Positions 1 through 11,564 of a DNA stretch of 64,000 nt are shown here, piece by piece. The position numbers were made by a program, and so were the translations under genes. The notes beneath the pieces are model-generated. The model was not told the origin of the DNA. It made no database searches and worked only from the letters and a program-made list of their open reading frames with translations. This DNA is from Juglans regia (taxonomy: Eukaryota; Streptophyta; Magnoliopsida; Fagales; Juglandaceae). Position 1 is the first letter of the stretch; every line of letters begins with the position of its first letter. The stretch lies in assembly GCF_001411555.2 (NCBI RefSeq), contig NC_049904.1:24875370-24939369 (forward strand). Reading direction: 5' to 3'.

Positions 1-1244
1 GGTCTTCTATCCTTACTTTCTTATGAGGTTACTTAAACAGTGGGCCTTCATTAATCATAACCGAAACTTGCTTAGCATTTGGGCCAAAGCCCAAGGCCAA
101 CTCGGCAGTCCCTTCTTCTAATATTGGCACATCCAATAACTGCCCATCTTCATCCGACGTCCTCCCTATTTCAACTGTCGTTACCAACATATCATGAAAA
201 TCGGGATCCCTTAACTGCATTTCGTCTGTTACCCCTAAATCGAGGAAACTTTCAAATATCTCAAATGAATTCGCCCCCACGTTTGCCTCTGACATCCCTC
301 CTATAGTTTTCAAAATTTTCTCTTGTAAACCTCCACAATAAAACTTTGTAACTGCTTCCTTGACTTTCGGTAATTCATCACTACCCTATTTACTGGTCAT
401 TAGAATCTCAGTGATGGTGTTACACTATGCGGCGTCTCTGAATGTCAATTACTGGTCTTGCCTCCCCTTCGATCAGTTGAAAAGTCCGCTCTCAACCATT
501 GACCATAAGGACACAATTTGGGATCAATAGTTGCTGCATCCACACATCTTCACAATCCCTCTGAGTATCACCCAAAATACCATAAAAATAGCAAAAGTCT
601 AGTAGCCTCTCATAAGATAAACGAACCCAACATGATTTTCCCTTCCCAATATTCATTCATTTCCGCCGTTGAAGTGGTTTTGTGATATCCAGTTGTACTC
701 TAACCCTCATAAACTCACCGCACTCAATTTCCCTCTTCTCTAGATCAACTTCCAATACCTTTACCAATGTACCTCCAATCGAATTCTCCACATAAAGATT
801 TCGAACCCCTAATGAAAAATCATGAATCCAAACCAAGAAAGGAGCAAGCACCATGTCAAGGTTGTGGATCTGCATCATGCCATCAAACTCCCTCCGTAAG
901 ACTTTAGACTTATCATTAGCATCCTCAAATTCCACTAGAACAAACACTGAACTTAGGTCACTAAACTTCACACTTTTAACAAGCCTCCAGACTTTCCTCA
1001 TGGTCTATTTGAAGACCGCATGATTATAGTGTTTTTTCGTCAAAAGTTTCATGATCAAACAATTCTCCCCTCTCTCTAGCACATCCTCCACCCTACTCGA
1101 CTCCAACGATATCTCTTCATCCTCAGTTTCAGTCAATAATAAACCAGCATATAACAGTTCTAAATCCTCTGCCATCGTGGAAACCTCGTACAAAAGACGA
1201 GAAGAGAGCCTGTACTCTGGAAAGAGAGGTTTTAGTCCGTCCAT
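1..1244 (-). mobile_element. L1-type LINE fragment, ORF1 (DUF4283-like), partial
   Basis: Read on the minus strand from 1244, two abutting frames (1244-1005 and 1001-657) give the typical start of a plant L1 ORF1 / DUF4283 protein: 'MAEDLELLYAGLLLTETEDE', then 'RGENCLIMKLLTKKHYNHAV', 'TMRKVWRLVKSVKFSDLSS', a 'VLVEFEDANDKSKVLRREFD' block, and 'RVRVQLDITKPLQRRK'. A stop and frame change separate the two pieces at about 1002, and the part expected to carry the CCHC knuckle (below 650) is broken. In this family the protein binds RNA in the retrotransposition particle. The endonuclease/RT part would lie beyond the left edge. The family call is solid; the copy is dead. Confidence 0.75.
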
Positions 1245-2060
1245 AAATGTCTAGTTTTTAAAACCAATATATATTCTTATTATTTATTATTATATGTTCA
1301 TATATGCTTGGGGCTACCAGACAAGAAAATGGTTGATTTTCTTCTTAATAATGGTCTACAGTACGTGACTACCTTAAAGAAATATATAATATATATATAT
1401 ATATATATTTATATATGAGTACGATCGAGAATTGACTGGAGAGAAATTAAATGATAGCCCAATAATTGAGGTTGTAGCTAGCTAGCTAGTAAGGTAAAAG
1501 AATTCACCCAACTCATGTATAAATTCTAATAGTTATCAATTAATTAGGCAGGAATAATAATTAATACATATGAGTAGAAACATCTAAATTGTGGTAGTCT
1601 TATTTTATTAAAGAATAATATTTTATTAAAAAGTTCATAAGTTTTAATAACACGACATCTCAAAATATTGAGAGTATTTCATCATTCTCCCTGATCTCGA
1701 ACTACTTAATTAATAATTTCAAATTTGTAGTAAAACTTATTTCCAAATCTTGGGTAAATATATGGACACCAACTCCAAATTACCTACCACAGAGAGAGAG
1801 AAATATATCAGAGAGAGAGAGAGAGAGGGAAATGTACATATCATTCAAGTTGCCCTAGCTCAGATTACACCTAAAAAAAGAAAAAAAAATAGAGAAGAAG
1901 AAGTTGCCCTATCTTAACTCTGACTGCTATTTGCATGCATGCATCCATCCATTTATATATCTACATATAGAATATGCTTATTTTTGTCTCTTATCTTTAT
2001 TGGGTGTATAAAGAATACTGGTTTGAAGTTTGAGTAGGCCGTGGTCATGGGTACTAATTA
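1245..2060. other. AT-rich intergenic stretch, no gene seen
   Basis: I see no coding frame here. It holds an AT dinucleotide run near 1385-1411, a GA run near 1793-1828 and an A-rich patch at about 1874-1900. It sits between the L1 fragment and the MITE pair. Confidence 0.6.
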
Positions 2061-2667
2061 GAGCATCCTCAATGATTAGCTAAAAGTTAAATTTATTGAG
2101 TATTTAGCTATTAGAGCACAAAATGCGATCACAATGGATTAGTTAAATTTTAAATAATTAGAATTTGACTACAGTTACTTTCAAAAGAATTTTCAAATTT
2201 GAAGGTTACTGTACATACTCTAAATACATATTTTATCAATGATTTCTCTATCACTTTCTTTCTATCACATATTTTATCACAATGGCTGGGTTCATCATGT
2301 GCACGGGTTCATGTGTTGGGGGTGGGTTCATGCATTGATATATTAATTTGAGTTAGTGATATATTAATTTAATTAGAATATGATTACTAATTAATATATA
2401 ATAGGTAGAATAGTAAAATATGATAAAATTAAATATTTTTGAAATTATTAATTACTCATTACTATATAATGAATAAGTGGATAATTCAATAAGGAGATTT
2501 GATGCGAATAGCTAAAACCAAATTCATCTTATATTATTTTATTGTTATATATTGAAAAATAGTTATTCTAATGTGGAGATTTATGTAAATGGAATAGCCA
2601 AAAGTCAAATTTCTCTTGCATTCATAAAAAATGTTCTTTAGTTTTGATTAATCCATTGAGGATGCTC
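2061..2667. mobile_element. MITE-like element with 14-bp terminal inverted repeats
   Basis: The left end GAGCATCCTCAATG (2061-2074) is exactly the reverse complement of CATTGAGGATGCTC at 2654-2667, and the match continues imperfectly inward (ATTAG / TTAAT). The inside is AT-rich with no coding frame. A clear target-site duplication was not found, so the superfamily is open. A second, related copy follows at 2706. Confidence 0.75.
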
Positions 2668-2705
2668 CATCTCACAAAACAGAAAAATAGAGAATGAGAA
2701 AGGAC

Positions 2706-3438
2706 TAAAGCATCCTCAATGGATTAGCTAAAAGCTAAATCCATCATATATTTAGTTATTAGACTCTAAAATATCATCACAATGGATTAGCTAAAATCTA
2801 AATATTTAGACTTTAGCTACAATGAACACTAAAATCATTTCCAAATAATTTGCTAGTTACTGTAGATATATTAAATGTATATTTTATCATTTATTTCTCT
2901 CTCTGCTTTCATGTCTACTTTCAAGTTGAACCAAAGTAATATTATCAGGTAATATTTAGGGTGGAAGGCTTCAAGTAAATTATTAACTATTTGGGGGGCG
3001 GCTTCAAGCAAATTAACTACTTTCAAGTAAATGTCTATATTTTCTAATTAACTATTAATGCACGGCTTCAATTTACTCATAAAGAAAAAAAACCATTAAT
3101 GCATGGCTCATGTGCTGGAGAGCCTCGCATGGTATTAGACTTTCTTTTTTTTTTTTTTTTAGAATATGATTACTAATCAACATAATTTAATTAAAATATG
3201 ATTACTAGTTAATATATAATAGGTAGAATGGTAAAATATGATAAAATGAAATAAAATAATAATTAAAAAAATAAATATTTTTTTAATTATTAACTACTCA
3301 TTACTATATATATAATGAATAAATAGATAGTCCAATATGGAGATTTGATATGAATAGCCAAAACCAAATTTATCTTATATTATTTTATTATTATATAAAG
3401 AAAAAATATATATTTTAATGTAGAGATTTATGTGAATG
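2706..3438. mobile_element. Second copy of the same MITE, right end missing
   Basis: It starts with the same GCATCCTCAATGGATTAGC end and shares long internal blocks with the copy at 2061-2667 in the same order, such as ATATGATTACTA, TAATATATAATAGGTAGAAT and GAGATTTATGT. The right end, including the terminal repeat, is absent: the similarity stops at the oligo-T run at about 3439, where a retroposon-like sequence begins. The two copies lie head to tail. Confidence 0.65.
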
Positions 3439-3965
3439 AATTTTTTTTTTTTTTTTTTGAAATAGTCTCATTTCATTAATGAACCGAAGTTACAACTGTG
3501 ACTTATCAATACATGAAAAAACTCAGACTATAAGCCAAACTACGCATAAGCTCTGGGGTTTCCCCACACACAAATTCATTTGTGGCGGATATTGTCTTAA
3601 CTTCTCAATAAACTCTCTCCTAACAGAGAAAACGTTCTGTAAACAGAACTTGAAGGCCCATCTATCCTCCTAGGGAGGAAATGTACGGGAAATTGCTATG
3701 GACACTAAATCCAATAGCCTATTTCTATTTTATTAAACACTAAAATAACAAAATAAAACACATTAACAACTACTAACTAACAACTAAACTACAAAACCAC
3801 AAGCCTTAGTGTGACCCGGACGTCACGCCCATCGCAAGCATCGGCATCTTGTGCCCTGACGGCACGAGCACCCAGCTCATGCACGGACACAACAGCCTCC
3901 ACTACGTAGGTAGCACCTACGCGCGAGTACTGGTCATACGATATCACCAACCGTGACATCACCCC
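3439..3965 (-). mobile_element. Retroposon-like sequence headed by oligo(T), unclassified
   Basis: An 18-base T run at about 3440 followed by unique sequence is what an inserted poly(A)-tailed retroelement looks like on the opposite strand. The first 240 bases and a GC-richer block at 3800-3965 show no conserved protein I can name. It interrupts or truncates the MITE on its left. The right border is only a guess. Confidence 0.35.
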
Positions 3966-4238
3966 CCACTCTCGAATAGCTCTTGCCCCAGATTACGTCC
4001 GATCCAAAATCTCAACATTTCACTTGGGTCAACAAAAGAACAGAAAAACAAACGCAACAAAATACTGAAATAGTTAAAAGAATTCATTTCACATTCATCA
4101 AAATTAAGAAACGAGTTAATACTTAAATACCATTTAAATTAATATATAGTTTAGGAAAGCATTAATCTACCATGCACCCAACAGAAAGTAGTCACATCTT
4201 TAGACTTATATATACTAAAACAGTTCCTGCATGACCCG

Positions 4239-4567
4239 TCAATCAACACGATTGGGAGCAAAGGGAGAGTTGGGGGCAGCACCAGTCGTTGGAGCTGATG
4301 AGCGAGGGAAAACGTACGCTCGCGTCTCGGGTCCCATCTGAAAGGAACAATTCTTTAAAAGCCTACATGATTTTTGGATTGTTCGTCGCTTATTTTCATG
4401 CTTCTGGGCCGGGATGAATACAGCGAGAAAATTGATGCATGCAAAGGGCCCCATGATGTAAATAAGGTGTCGTGGGAAAAGGCAAGCAAAAAGTGCATCA
4501 AGTGGGTTTGTCTGTCCATTGGAGCAGTTGCAGTTGATCTCTGAAAGAAGAAGCCAAACTCCCACAT
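4239..4567 (-). other. Weak candidate terminal exon(s), unknown product
   Basis: On the minus strand a splice-acceptor-like TTCCTTTCAG is followed by an open frame ending 'SAPTTGAAPNSPFAPNRVD' and a stop at 4239. The same frame stays open upstream to 4565 through 'EINCNCSNGQTNPLDALFAC'. Base composition is less AT-rich than its surroundings. Another open stretch at 5585-5361 (minus) starts 'MMTWTDENIEELLVKFEVA' and runs into a GTACGT donor-like site. I recognise none of these as a known family. They may be exons of a small gene or chance ORFs. Confidence 0.15.
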
Positions 4568-5722
4568 TTAGAGTCTTTGCTTAATGTTAGTGCATTCGCT
4601 CCATGACAAACTCGACTACCAAACAATCAAACCAGTACTACTATTTACCCACATGATTGATGAACACAACGACCAGGTGAAGAAAGTAGCTCTCTAGCTA
4701 GCTAGGAAAGCAAACCACAGAGAGATCAGATCAGAAGTGATGACGATCTTAATTTCTTTGCGTTTAAATGCTGGAATTCTGTGTTCTTTTGGAGTTTATA
4801 ATTAATTTGTGGCATTTCTAAGGTCGATGAATGTTACAGAACCAAAAACAATGGAATGATAATATTAGGGCAAACTAGTATAAGTTCAAATGCTGCTGAC
4901 ATTATAAATGGCAAGTGAAACCAATAATTGTGTTAGATGATACTGTGGCATTTATATATATATATATATATATATAGACAAGACGATCCATCTGTGGATT
5001 GGATTTTTGAAGAACTTATATATAAGCTGGTAGGGTAGGGCCCAAAAATCTAAACCATAGGTTTTCGTGAATTAGGCAATAATCAGACAAGCAAATCAGT
5101 AGCTTTCAAACTGCTAATCCCAATTAAGAGGATATTGTGGACCAAATTAAAGTTGAACTGATCACTTTGTCATCCACTAATTTCAACGTTTGGCATGTTT
5201 TCATGTGCCGCTGATGATCTGTCCCATGATCAGGATCGGAAGTGCCTAGAAAGTTAATATTAATAATACGAAACATTAAGTATATATTAATAACCGGCCT
5301 AAACTCTAGTACTTGCCAATAGAAAAATTGCAATCAGCTTTGATCATTTATTTTAAGGAATTAAGCACTGAGATTAAAGTAGGACTTAACGTCTATATAT
5401 CCTAAAACGTACGTGTATATTTGCAGACCACTTTTATTTCTTCTTTCAAAAAGCTTCTTCCACAAAGATTTTCCAAGATATCTCCAACTCATGATCGATC
5501 TGGTAATTTGAACAAAGGGCATACGTACTGCAACTTCAAATTTCACTAGGAGTTCTTCAATATTCTCGTCGGTCCACGTCATCATGTCATAGAGATCGAT
5601 GCTAGCTGTTGTCTTTTTATCTCTTTCCTTGGGAACACGCGTCTATGGCTTAGAACACATGCACGGACAGCAATGTTTACGTACAGTTCACATGATACTT
5701 TGGTTGTAAATTATGTACTGCT

Positions 5723-5753
<31 letters not shown>

Positions 5754-7574
5754 ATCCTAAACTTGGATCTGTATTTGTATATTATATCTTTGATGACAAT
5801 TACTATATATGTACGTACGTATCATTTCTGCTTAATTTAAATGCAAGAAATAGTACTTTAGGAACTGATACAGAAAGATTATGAGACCATCATGATCTGA
5901 ATATGCGACAAGTCGGGGGAGTTGATAAGAAAAATTAAAAAAAAAAGAAAAAGAGGAAAGAAGAAGAAGAAGAAGAAGAAGAAGAAGATGATGATGATGA
6001 TACCGAAAACACCCGGCCAATATTCCCGCCGGTTTGGTATATATGCCGACAAACAGACAAAAATATGTCAAGTAGCTAGAAAGCTAGCTTCATCCTCAAT
6101 ATATATATATATATATATATAGGACATGATAAATTAATGTACAATATTTAAAACAAACTAGCTATATAGTATTAATTCAAACGTTTTGATATTGCTTTAT
6201 TATATGATTAACTTCGTATTAAAATACAGTGATCGATTAGTACTTTGTGTAACTCTGAAACTTATAATTAAGCACTTCATAAAATACTATACAATATAAT
6301 GACTGTATGAAAATATGCACGTTTGATGTTCCCCCAAACTCTTTCAAATTGCATCTACGTACTTGTGCTAGCTCATGATCATTTTGCATGTATATATACA
6401 CACATATATATTGGTCTTGGTTATGAAGATTTAGCATATTGCTAGCGATTAATTTGCCTTAAATATGATGTTGTAAAACACATGAGACCAAATCGATCGA
6501 TCTGGTCAAACATTAATTAATCATTAATCATCACAAATTTCTATAAGTTGAAGTTATTGGAATCGAACGACGACGTACCCTTTTTACATGCAGTACCTAC
6601 GAATTGATCATCTTGTTTTATGAACTAATAAGTTTAATTTCGTTGCAATTAATAAGTTATACTTTCTTCAGCTAGCAGCTAGCTAGCTAGGGATCGAGAA
6701 AATTAATCCCATTAATAAATTTGGCCATGATCATAATCAGATCATTTAAGGCTACATTTGGATATATATTGAAGTAATCTTAGATGATCTGTTAATAGTT
6801 TTTAAAAAATAATAAATAGTAGTAAAAAAATAATAAATAATATTTTGTGAATAATATGAATCTTTTTTGTGAATCATAGTGAAATAAGATTATTTCACTC
6901 TTTTACCCTAAATATTATAAACCCTATTCCAGCCCTGTTGATCAAAAGTTAATTAATTAGTTTGAGTAATATTAGATACAATAATAATATGGACACTGCA
7001 TATTCCTTTCGAAAAAGAGTCGATCTTCTAACGTGAAGACGCTCGCTGCATGTGTACTGAGTTTCAGCTAGCGTTTTACATGATGATAAACAGGACAGCA
7101 ACTAAAAACTACTGATCTTTATAATTCATCCATTCCTTTCAAAGTCTTCTTTGATCAGTTTTGTAGACATGAATGCTGCATAAGTAGTACTACGTACTTC
7201 CCCTTTACAAATAAAAAACACAAAAAATTAATAAAAGAAATGTTTTAGGTTCCGAATTTGAAACTCAAAAAATATTAAAAATAAAATTTTTTTTTTTTTT
7301 TTTACTGAATGATTAAGAAAATATTTTTTTAATGATATTATGATTTTTTATTTTTTTTAAAAAAATATTTATGATAATTAAAAAAATACATAAAAAAAAA
7401 TTATACTATTCAAGATATTTTTTGATCCCAAATTTAAAATCCATAACAGTACTCAATTAATAATACATTGGGTACAGTTCAAAGATATTTGGCTGTCGTA
7501 AAGTACGTACTTGATGCAATAATTGGTAGCTAGTAATAATCGTGGACATTCATCACGTGAATCAAAAGTATACA

Positions 7575-7577
<3 letters not shown>

Positions 7578-7612
<35 letters not shown>
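7578..7612. repeat. (TA)n microsatellite
   Basis: About 17 uninterrupted TA units flanked by TTT and AAA. Confidence 0.95.
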
Positions 7613-7614
<2 letters not shown>

Positions 7615-7825
7615 TGATCTACTCATCATTTTTACATGATTACATATGACACATAATTTTTTTTTTTTTTTTTTATTTTTTTTCTTATTAAATATGTAAT
7701 ATATAGATGGTAAGTAAAAAAATTCTTTTAATTTAATAAAATAAAAAATAAAGTCATGTGGTACTGTATGGGTACTATATAAAAAATGACAGGTATAAGA
7801 GCTCTTTCGTTTACTCTAAGGCAGG

Positions 7826-7831
<6 letters not shown>

Positions 7832-7877
<46 letters not shown>
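7832..7877. repeat. (AT)n microsatellite
   Basis: About 22 AT units, the longest AT run in the left half of the window. Confidence 0.95.
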
Positions 7878-7879
<2 letters not shown>

Positions 7880-8168
7880 TTGAAAGTAAACAAAAACATA
7901 TATGTGTGGGTGTTTGGCAGATGTTTTTTCTTTTTTGGGTCCATATTAGGTAGCGAGTACGCTTAACCAATAAAGTAGGAGAAAAAAAATATATAAAATT
8001 TTCATAATCGACTTCTGATTATAAATTTTACAGTAATTTACGCTAAATACTGACACATTATATTATATCATCTAACTATTAAAAATATTTCACATTTATG
8101 TTGATTTTAACAATTAAGATCATTGCTCAAAAATAGATGATATATATAACACAATCTTGACGTTGAAA

Positions 8169-8212
8169 ATATATATATATATGTATATATAGATATATAT
8201 ATATATATATAT
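8169..8212. repeat. Interrupted (AT)n microsatellite
   Basis: AT units broken by GT and AG at two positions, so partly degraded. Confidence 0.9.
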
Positions 8213-8790
8213 TTTTCATAAATTAAGATCAATTTTGATGTGCATGTAGCTAGTTTATTGTTTAAATCCATGCAAGTCAGAATCTGTTTAATCTGGCCCA
8301 AATAAATCAGTCCAATAATAATTTTGGGCTGGTGGATAAAGTAATTTCTGGGCTGGTGGCGAAGTTTAGTTGGCCCAAAATATGAATACATCGTTTTTGT
8401 TTATTAATTAAGACGGTAATCTATGGCCAGTTGACTCAGTTTGTCGATCGAGAACTCGGGTTAGAACTCGTTCTGTGTTTACTTTTTCTGAAAAAGTAGA
8501 TTGGCCAAAATGGCCTCTTCCAATTCAAGCAAACCTACGAGAATTTCAGGAGGTGAATAGGTCAACATATCGCGAGAAATTCAGTTGCTAGGCACTGCCC
8601 GCCAACTTCTTAAAGCAAAGCAAACACACGACTGTTAAAAAGTCTATACAGAACTGAATCCACCGCTCTTATAATATGTAAAAGTAATGCCTGGCTTCTG
8701 AAGCATACATCATTCCTCCCTCTATACATTATACACCTCTTGAACTTTCGAGAAAGCGAAAAGGAGCAGAATTTCCCTTTGAAGAAGCTA

Positions 8791-8991
8791 CTGATTCCTC
8801 GGCTCTTGCATAAATACCACTCCCATTTTCTCATACTTCTCACTCCGTCTTCATTGTATGTGTGTGTGGGTGTGTTTGAGAGAGAGAGAGAGAGAGTCCA
8901 TTGACAGGTAGAGTGGAATCAACACTTTGCTTTGTTTTAGTTTTGGTTTGAAAGGCTTTTTTGGGCTGAAGGGTGAACAGATAAACCAGCC
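8791..8991 (+). promoter_or_regulatory. Probable core promoter and 5' UTR of the X8-domain gene
   Basis: A TATA-like ATAAATA at about 8811 lies some 180 bases before the ATG at 8992. A GT run (about 8858-8875) and a GA run (8879-8897) fall in the presumed 5' UTR, a common position for such tracts in plant genes. Transcription start inferred only from spacing. Confidence 0.4.
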
Positions 8992-9274
8992 ATGACAAAG
9001 AAAATGTGGGCTTTGCAGTACCTTTTGTTGATAGAATGCTATCTGGGTGGGTATGCTTTCTATATTTCTTGTTATAAAATATGAACTCATCACTCTTTCC
9101 TGGTTTTTTCTTTCTTTCTTTCTTCCTTTCTTACTTATTCGTGGGCATTTGTTTGTTTTGTAACTTTGTATGTGCACTGTACTGACTCAGTTTCAGTAAT
9201 TTTTTTCCTCTACTGTCATTTTTCCCCCTATTCTAATCTTCTTCTTAAAAACCAGGCACTTGAAGAGAGAGAGA

Positions 9275-9312
<38 letters not shown>

Positions 9313-11564
9313 CTCTCAGTGGAAACATTCTGTAATAATATTAATTATTTTAATTCATGTCAGTAAAAGAGTGGATATATCACATGTTCATGATCTAGCT
9401 CTAAAGCATGTTCTTGTCTCGATCCTGCTAGCTTTACGTGTAAATTATAATGTTCTTCTTCTCTAATTACTTGCTGAAAATAAGACTCCAAGCCCAATAA
9501 ATTTATATTTTTCTTATCTTTTACGATTTACGTACTAAAAATTATTCAGTATACTGCCATGTTTGTTCGTACTGATCACATTCAAGTGGGTTGCAAATGT
9601 GGGATTAATTAATGGTGGAAGTATGCATGCATGCATGGTCCTCGCTCCTCCGGGATTATTGAATTATTGTTGTTTCTTTTCCTCTCTTCTAATTAGCTCT
9701 ATCTTTCAATCAAATTTGCAGTGTTCTTATGTTTTTCTGTTTTGGGTCTGCTCTAATTAAGACCCCAATGCTGTTCAAAACACTCTAGCTTGCCAGCCAA
9801 ATGTTTAATGTTTCTGTATGATCGAAATAGATTATGGTATAATGAAAAAAGAATATGAAAGAAAAAGGTTGTAAGGATGATATATACACTTTGCTTCCTG
9901 AGTGCACCTTAGTGGATGCTACCTACTCAGCCCCAAATCCAACCGCCAATATGGTTTTATTCTGAAGCCTCGCTGACAAGGTTCCCATTCCAAGGACAGT
10001 TAATAGCAGTTAAAAAGCTTGAGGTGACGAGATTTAAAGTGTTGTGTGCCTTAAGTCTGTCTTCTTTACTTCTTTTTTTCTTTCTTTTCTGGGGGTATAG
10101 TTGATGGAACGAACGTGCAATACTTCACAATCGCTGCAATCTCTGTTTAACGATTAAATATCATTAAAAACAATTTTATGTCTGTCTTGGTGATTAGTTA
10201 ATGTGTTCTCGATTTGGAATTTTTTAATCTGTCTTATGTAATGTTTGGTTATTTTTACTAGTACCATCAATCCAAGTTTGGCCTCATCGGATAGAAAATC
10301 CTGGGTTCTCCCTTCTGAGAAATTGCTAGAGAGTCAATATCTTATGCTTGTATATATGCAATAATCCCTTCTGCAAAATGATCCTACTTTTGCAATGAAT
10401 TTGGGTTGTGATCAAGGATAGCTTATCATCACTGATATGTTTCCCTTTCACCAAACATTTAGTTTTGACAGCAGAAGGTCATGTAGTGCAACAACAGAAG
10501 GTAGATGCAGGAATTCCAGTGATAACATTGTCTCCTCCAGAAGGCAACACAACTTTCCTTGACGGCACGACGTGGTGCGTGGCACTTGCTGGGGTCCCTC
10601 AAGTTGATTTGCAGGATGCATTAGATTGGGCGTGTGGACTGGGAATGGTAGACTGCAAAGAAATCCAACAGGGCGGGAAATGTTTTGAGCCAGAAACTCT
10701 CTTGTCTCATGCATCCTATGCTTTCAACAACTATTACCAACAGAATGGGAATTCTGATATTGCTTGCAATTTTGGAGGAACTGCTGCCGTAACCAAAAAT
10801 AATCCAAGTAATTTAAGAACTCTATCTTCTTTACCCAGCTTAATCTTTATATATATATATATATAGACATATTATAACTATAATAACAGAAAGGGTGCCA
10901 TATATTGCCTCAAAAACAAAACCTGTCGGATTAGCGTGTTAGAAAACAGGGCACTTGCTTTTGCATGAGCATGGACAGTTCGTTTTGGAGATTCGAAGTA
11001 GAGTATGCAGTTGACATTTTAAATTGCAATATTTTGTGCTTGCATATTAATGTTCTTAGCAAGTTATAACACATATACACAAACAAGTATATTAGGAAAA
11101 GGTTGTTTTTTTAAAGTGTTGTATTCTTTGGTGGAGTGGAAACATGGAAACCATTCTAAAAGGGTTTCATTGCTGTCTTTTCCAGGTTACGGAAAATGTG
11201 TCTACAGCACACCTGGGTATGCTAAAATGACTTCATTTAATTAAGTAATGCTAGATACAATTATAGAGTGTGCAAGTCTCTTGCATTCTACTTGAAAAAA
11301 AGTGAGACCCATTATTAAAAAATGATTTTTTTTGTTTTTCATACGGGTCCTAGATTTAGTCACTTTTTTCAAAGTGAGTGTGCGGGTCTTGCACACCCTA
11401 AGACCGTAAATATGATTTCTCTAACTATATATTATCCATATTTAACTAATATATTAATTTGCTAATATTTCAGATCTATCTCTTCAGCAGCTTCAATATT
11501 AATGTCCAAGAATAGTAGTCCAGGCTCTCTGTGGTGGAAACTTGCACTGCTTGTGCTTTTGTAG
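8992..11564 (+). CDS. X8 domain protein, plasmodesmata callose-binding (PDCB) type
   Basis: Four exons join in frame: 8992-9046, 10472-10807, 11186-11216 and 11474-11564, all with GT-AG introns, giving 170 aa. Residues 1-18 are a hydrophobic signal peptide ('MWALQYLLLIECYL'). The X8 (CBM43) domain starts at 'TTWCVA' and has the six expected cysteines (about residues 54, 73, 80, 89, 117, 135), the 'DWACG' motif, 'SYAFNNYYQ' and 'YGKCVYSTPG'. The tail is Ser-rich and then hydrophobic ('LWWKLALLVLL'), as in GPI-anchored members. In the family the domain binds callose (beta-1,3-glucan) at the cell wall around plasmodesmata; there is no glucanase domain, so this is a binding protein. The first-intron acceptor could also lie three bases further on, removing one residue. 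Gene function is from family knowledge. Confidence 0.9.
9263..9310. repeat. (GA)n-(AT)n compound microsatellite in intron 1 of the X8 gene
   Basis: A GA run (9263-9276) passes directly into an AT run (9277-9310). Intronic. Confidence 0.9.
11253..11412. mobile_element. Small MITE in intron 3 of the X8 gene
   Basis: The left end 'AGATACAATTATAGAGTGTG' is matched in inverted form by the sequence around 11388-11412 (CTTGCACACCCTAAGACCG). The centre is a T/A-rich stem. Related copies appear at about 13089-13252 and 43014-43162, the last with a clear CTGTATCTAG right end. No coding capacity. Confidence 0.5.

Larger units (their letters stand above)
3966..8790. other. Long intergenic region, AT-rich with many microsatellites
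   Basis: No recognisable gene in about 4.8 kb. It contains TA repeats (4957-4976, 5726-5752, 6099-6121, 7578-7612, 7832-7877, 8169-8212), a GAA run joined to a GAT run (about 5959-6001) and scattered AGCTAGCTAG-type short palindromic repeats. A block at 6750-6905 resembles the TTTGGATA MITE family seen elsewhere in the window. Short ORFs here are mostly made of the repeats themselves. One weak gene candidate at 4239-4567 is listed separately. Confidence 0.6.

Noticed and set aside
3801..3965. Possible gene in a GC-richer block
   Set aside because: No frame of useful length and no recognisable motif; it is left as part of the retroposon-like sequence.
5832..6122. Lys-rich and Leu-rich open frames
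   Set aside because: They are translations of GAA and GAT microsatellites and an AT run.
10448..10714. Minus-strand open frame opposite X8 exon 2
   Set aside because: The plus strand carries the six-cysteine X8 domain with consistent splice sites, so this is a shadow.
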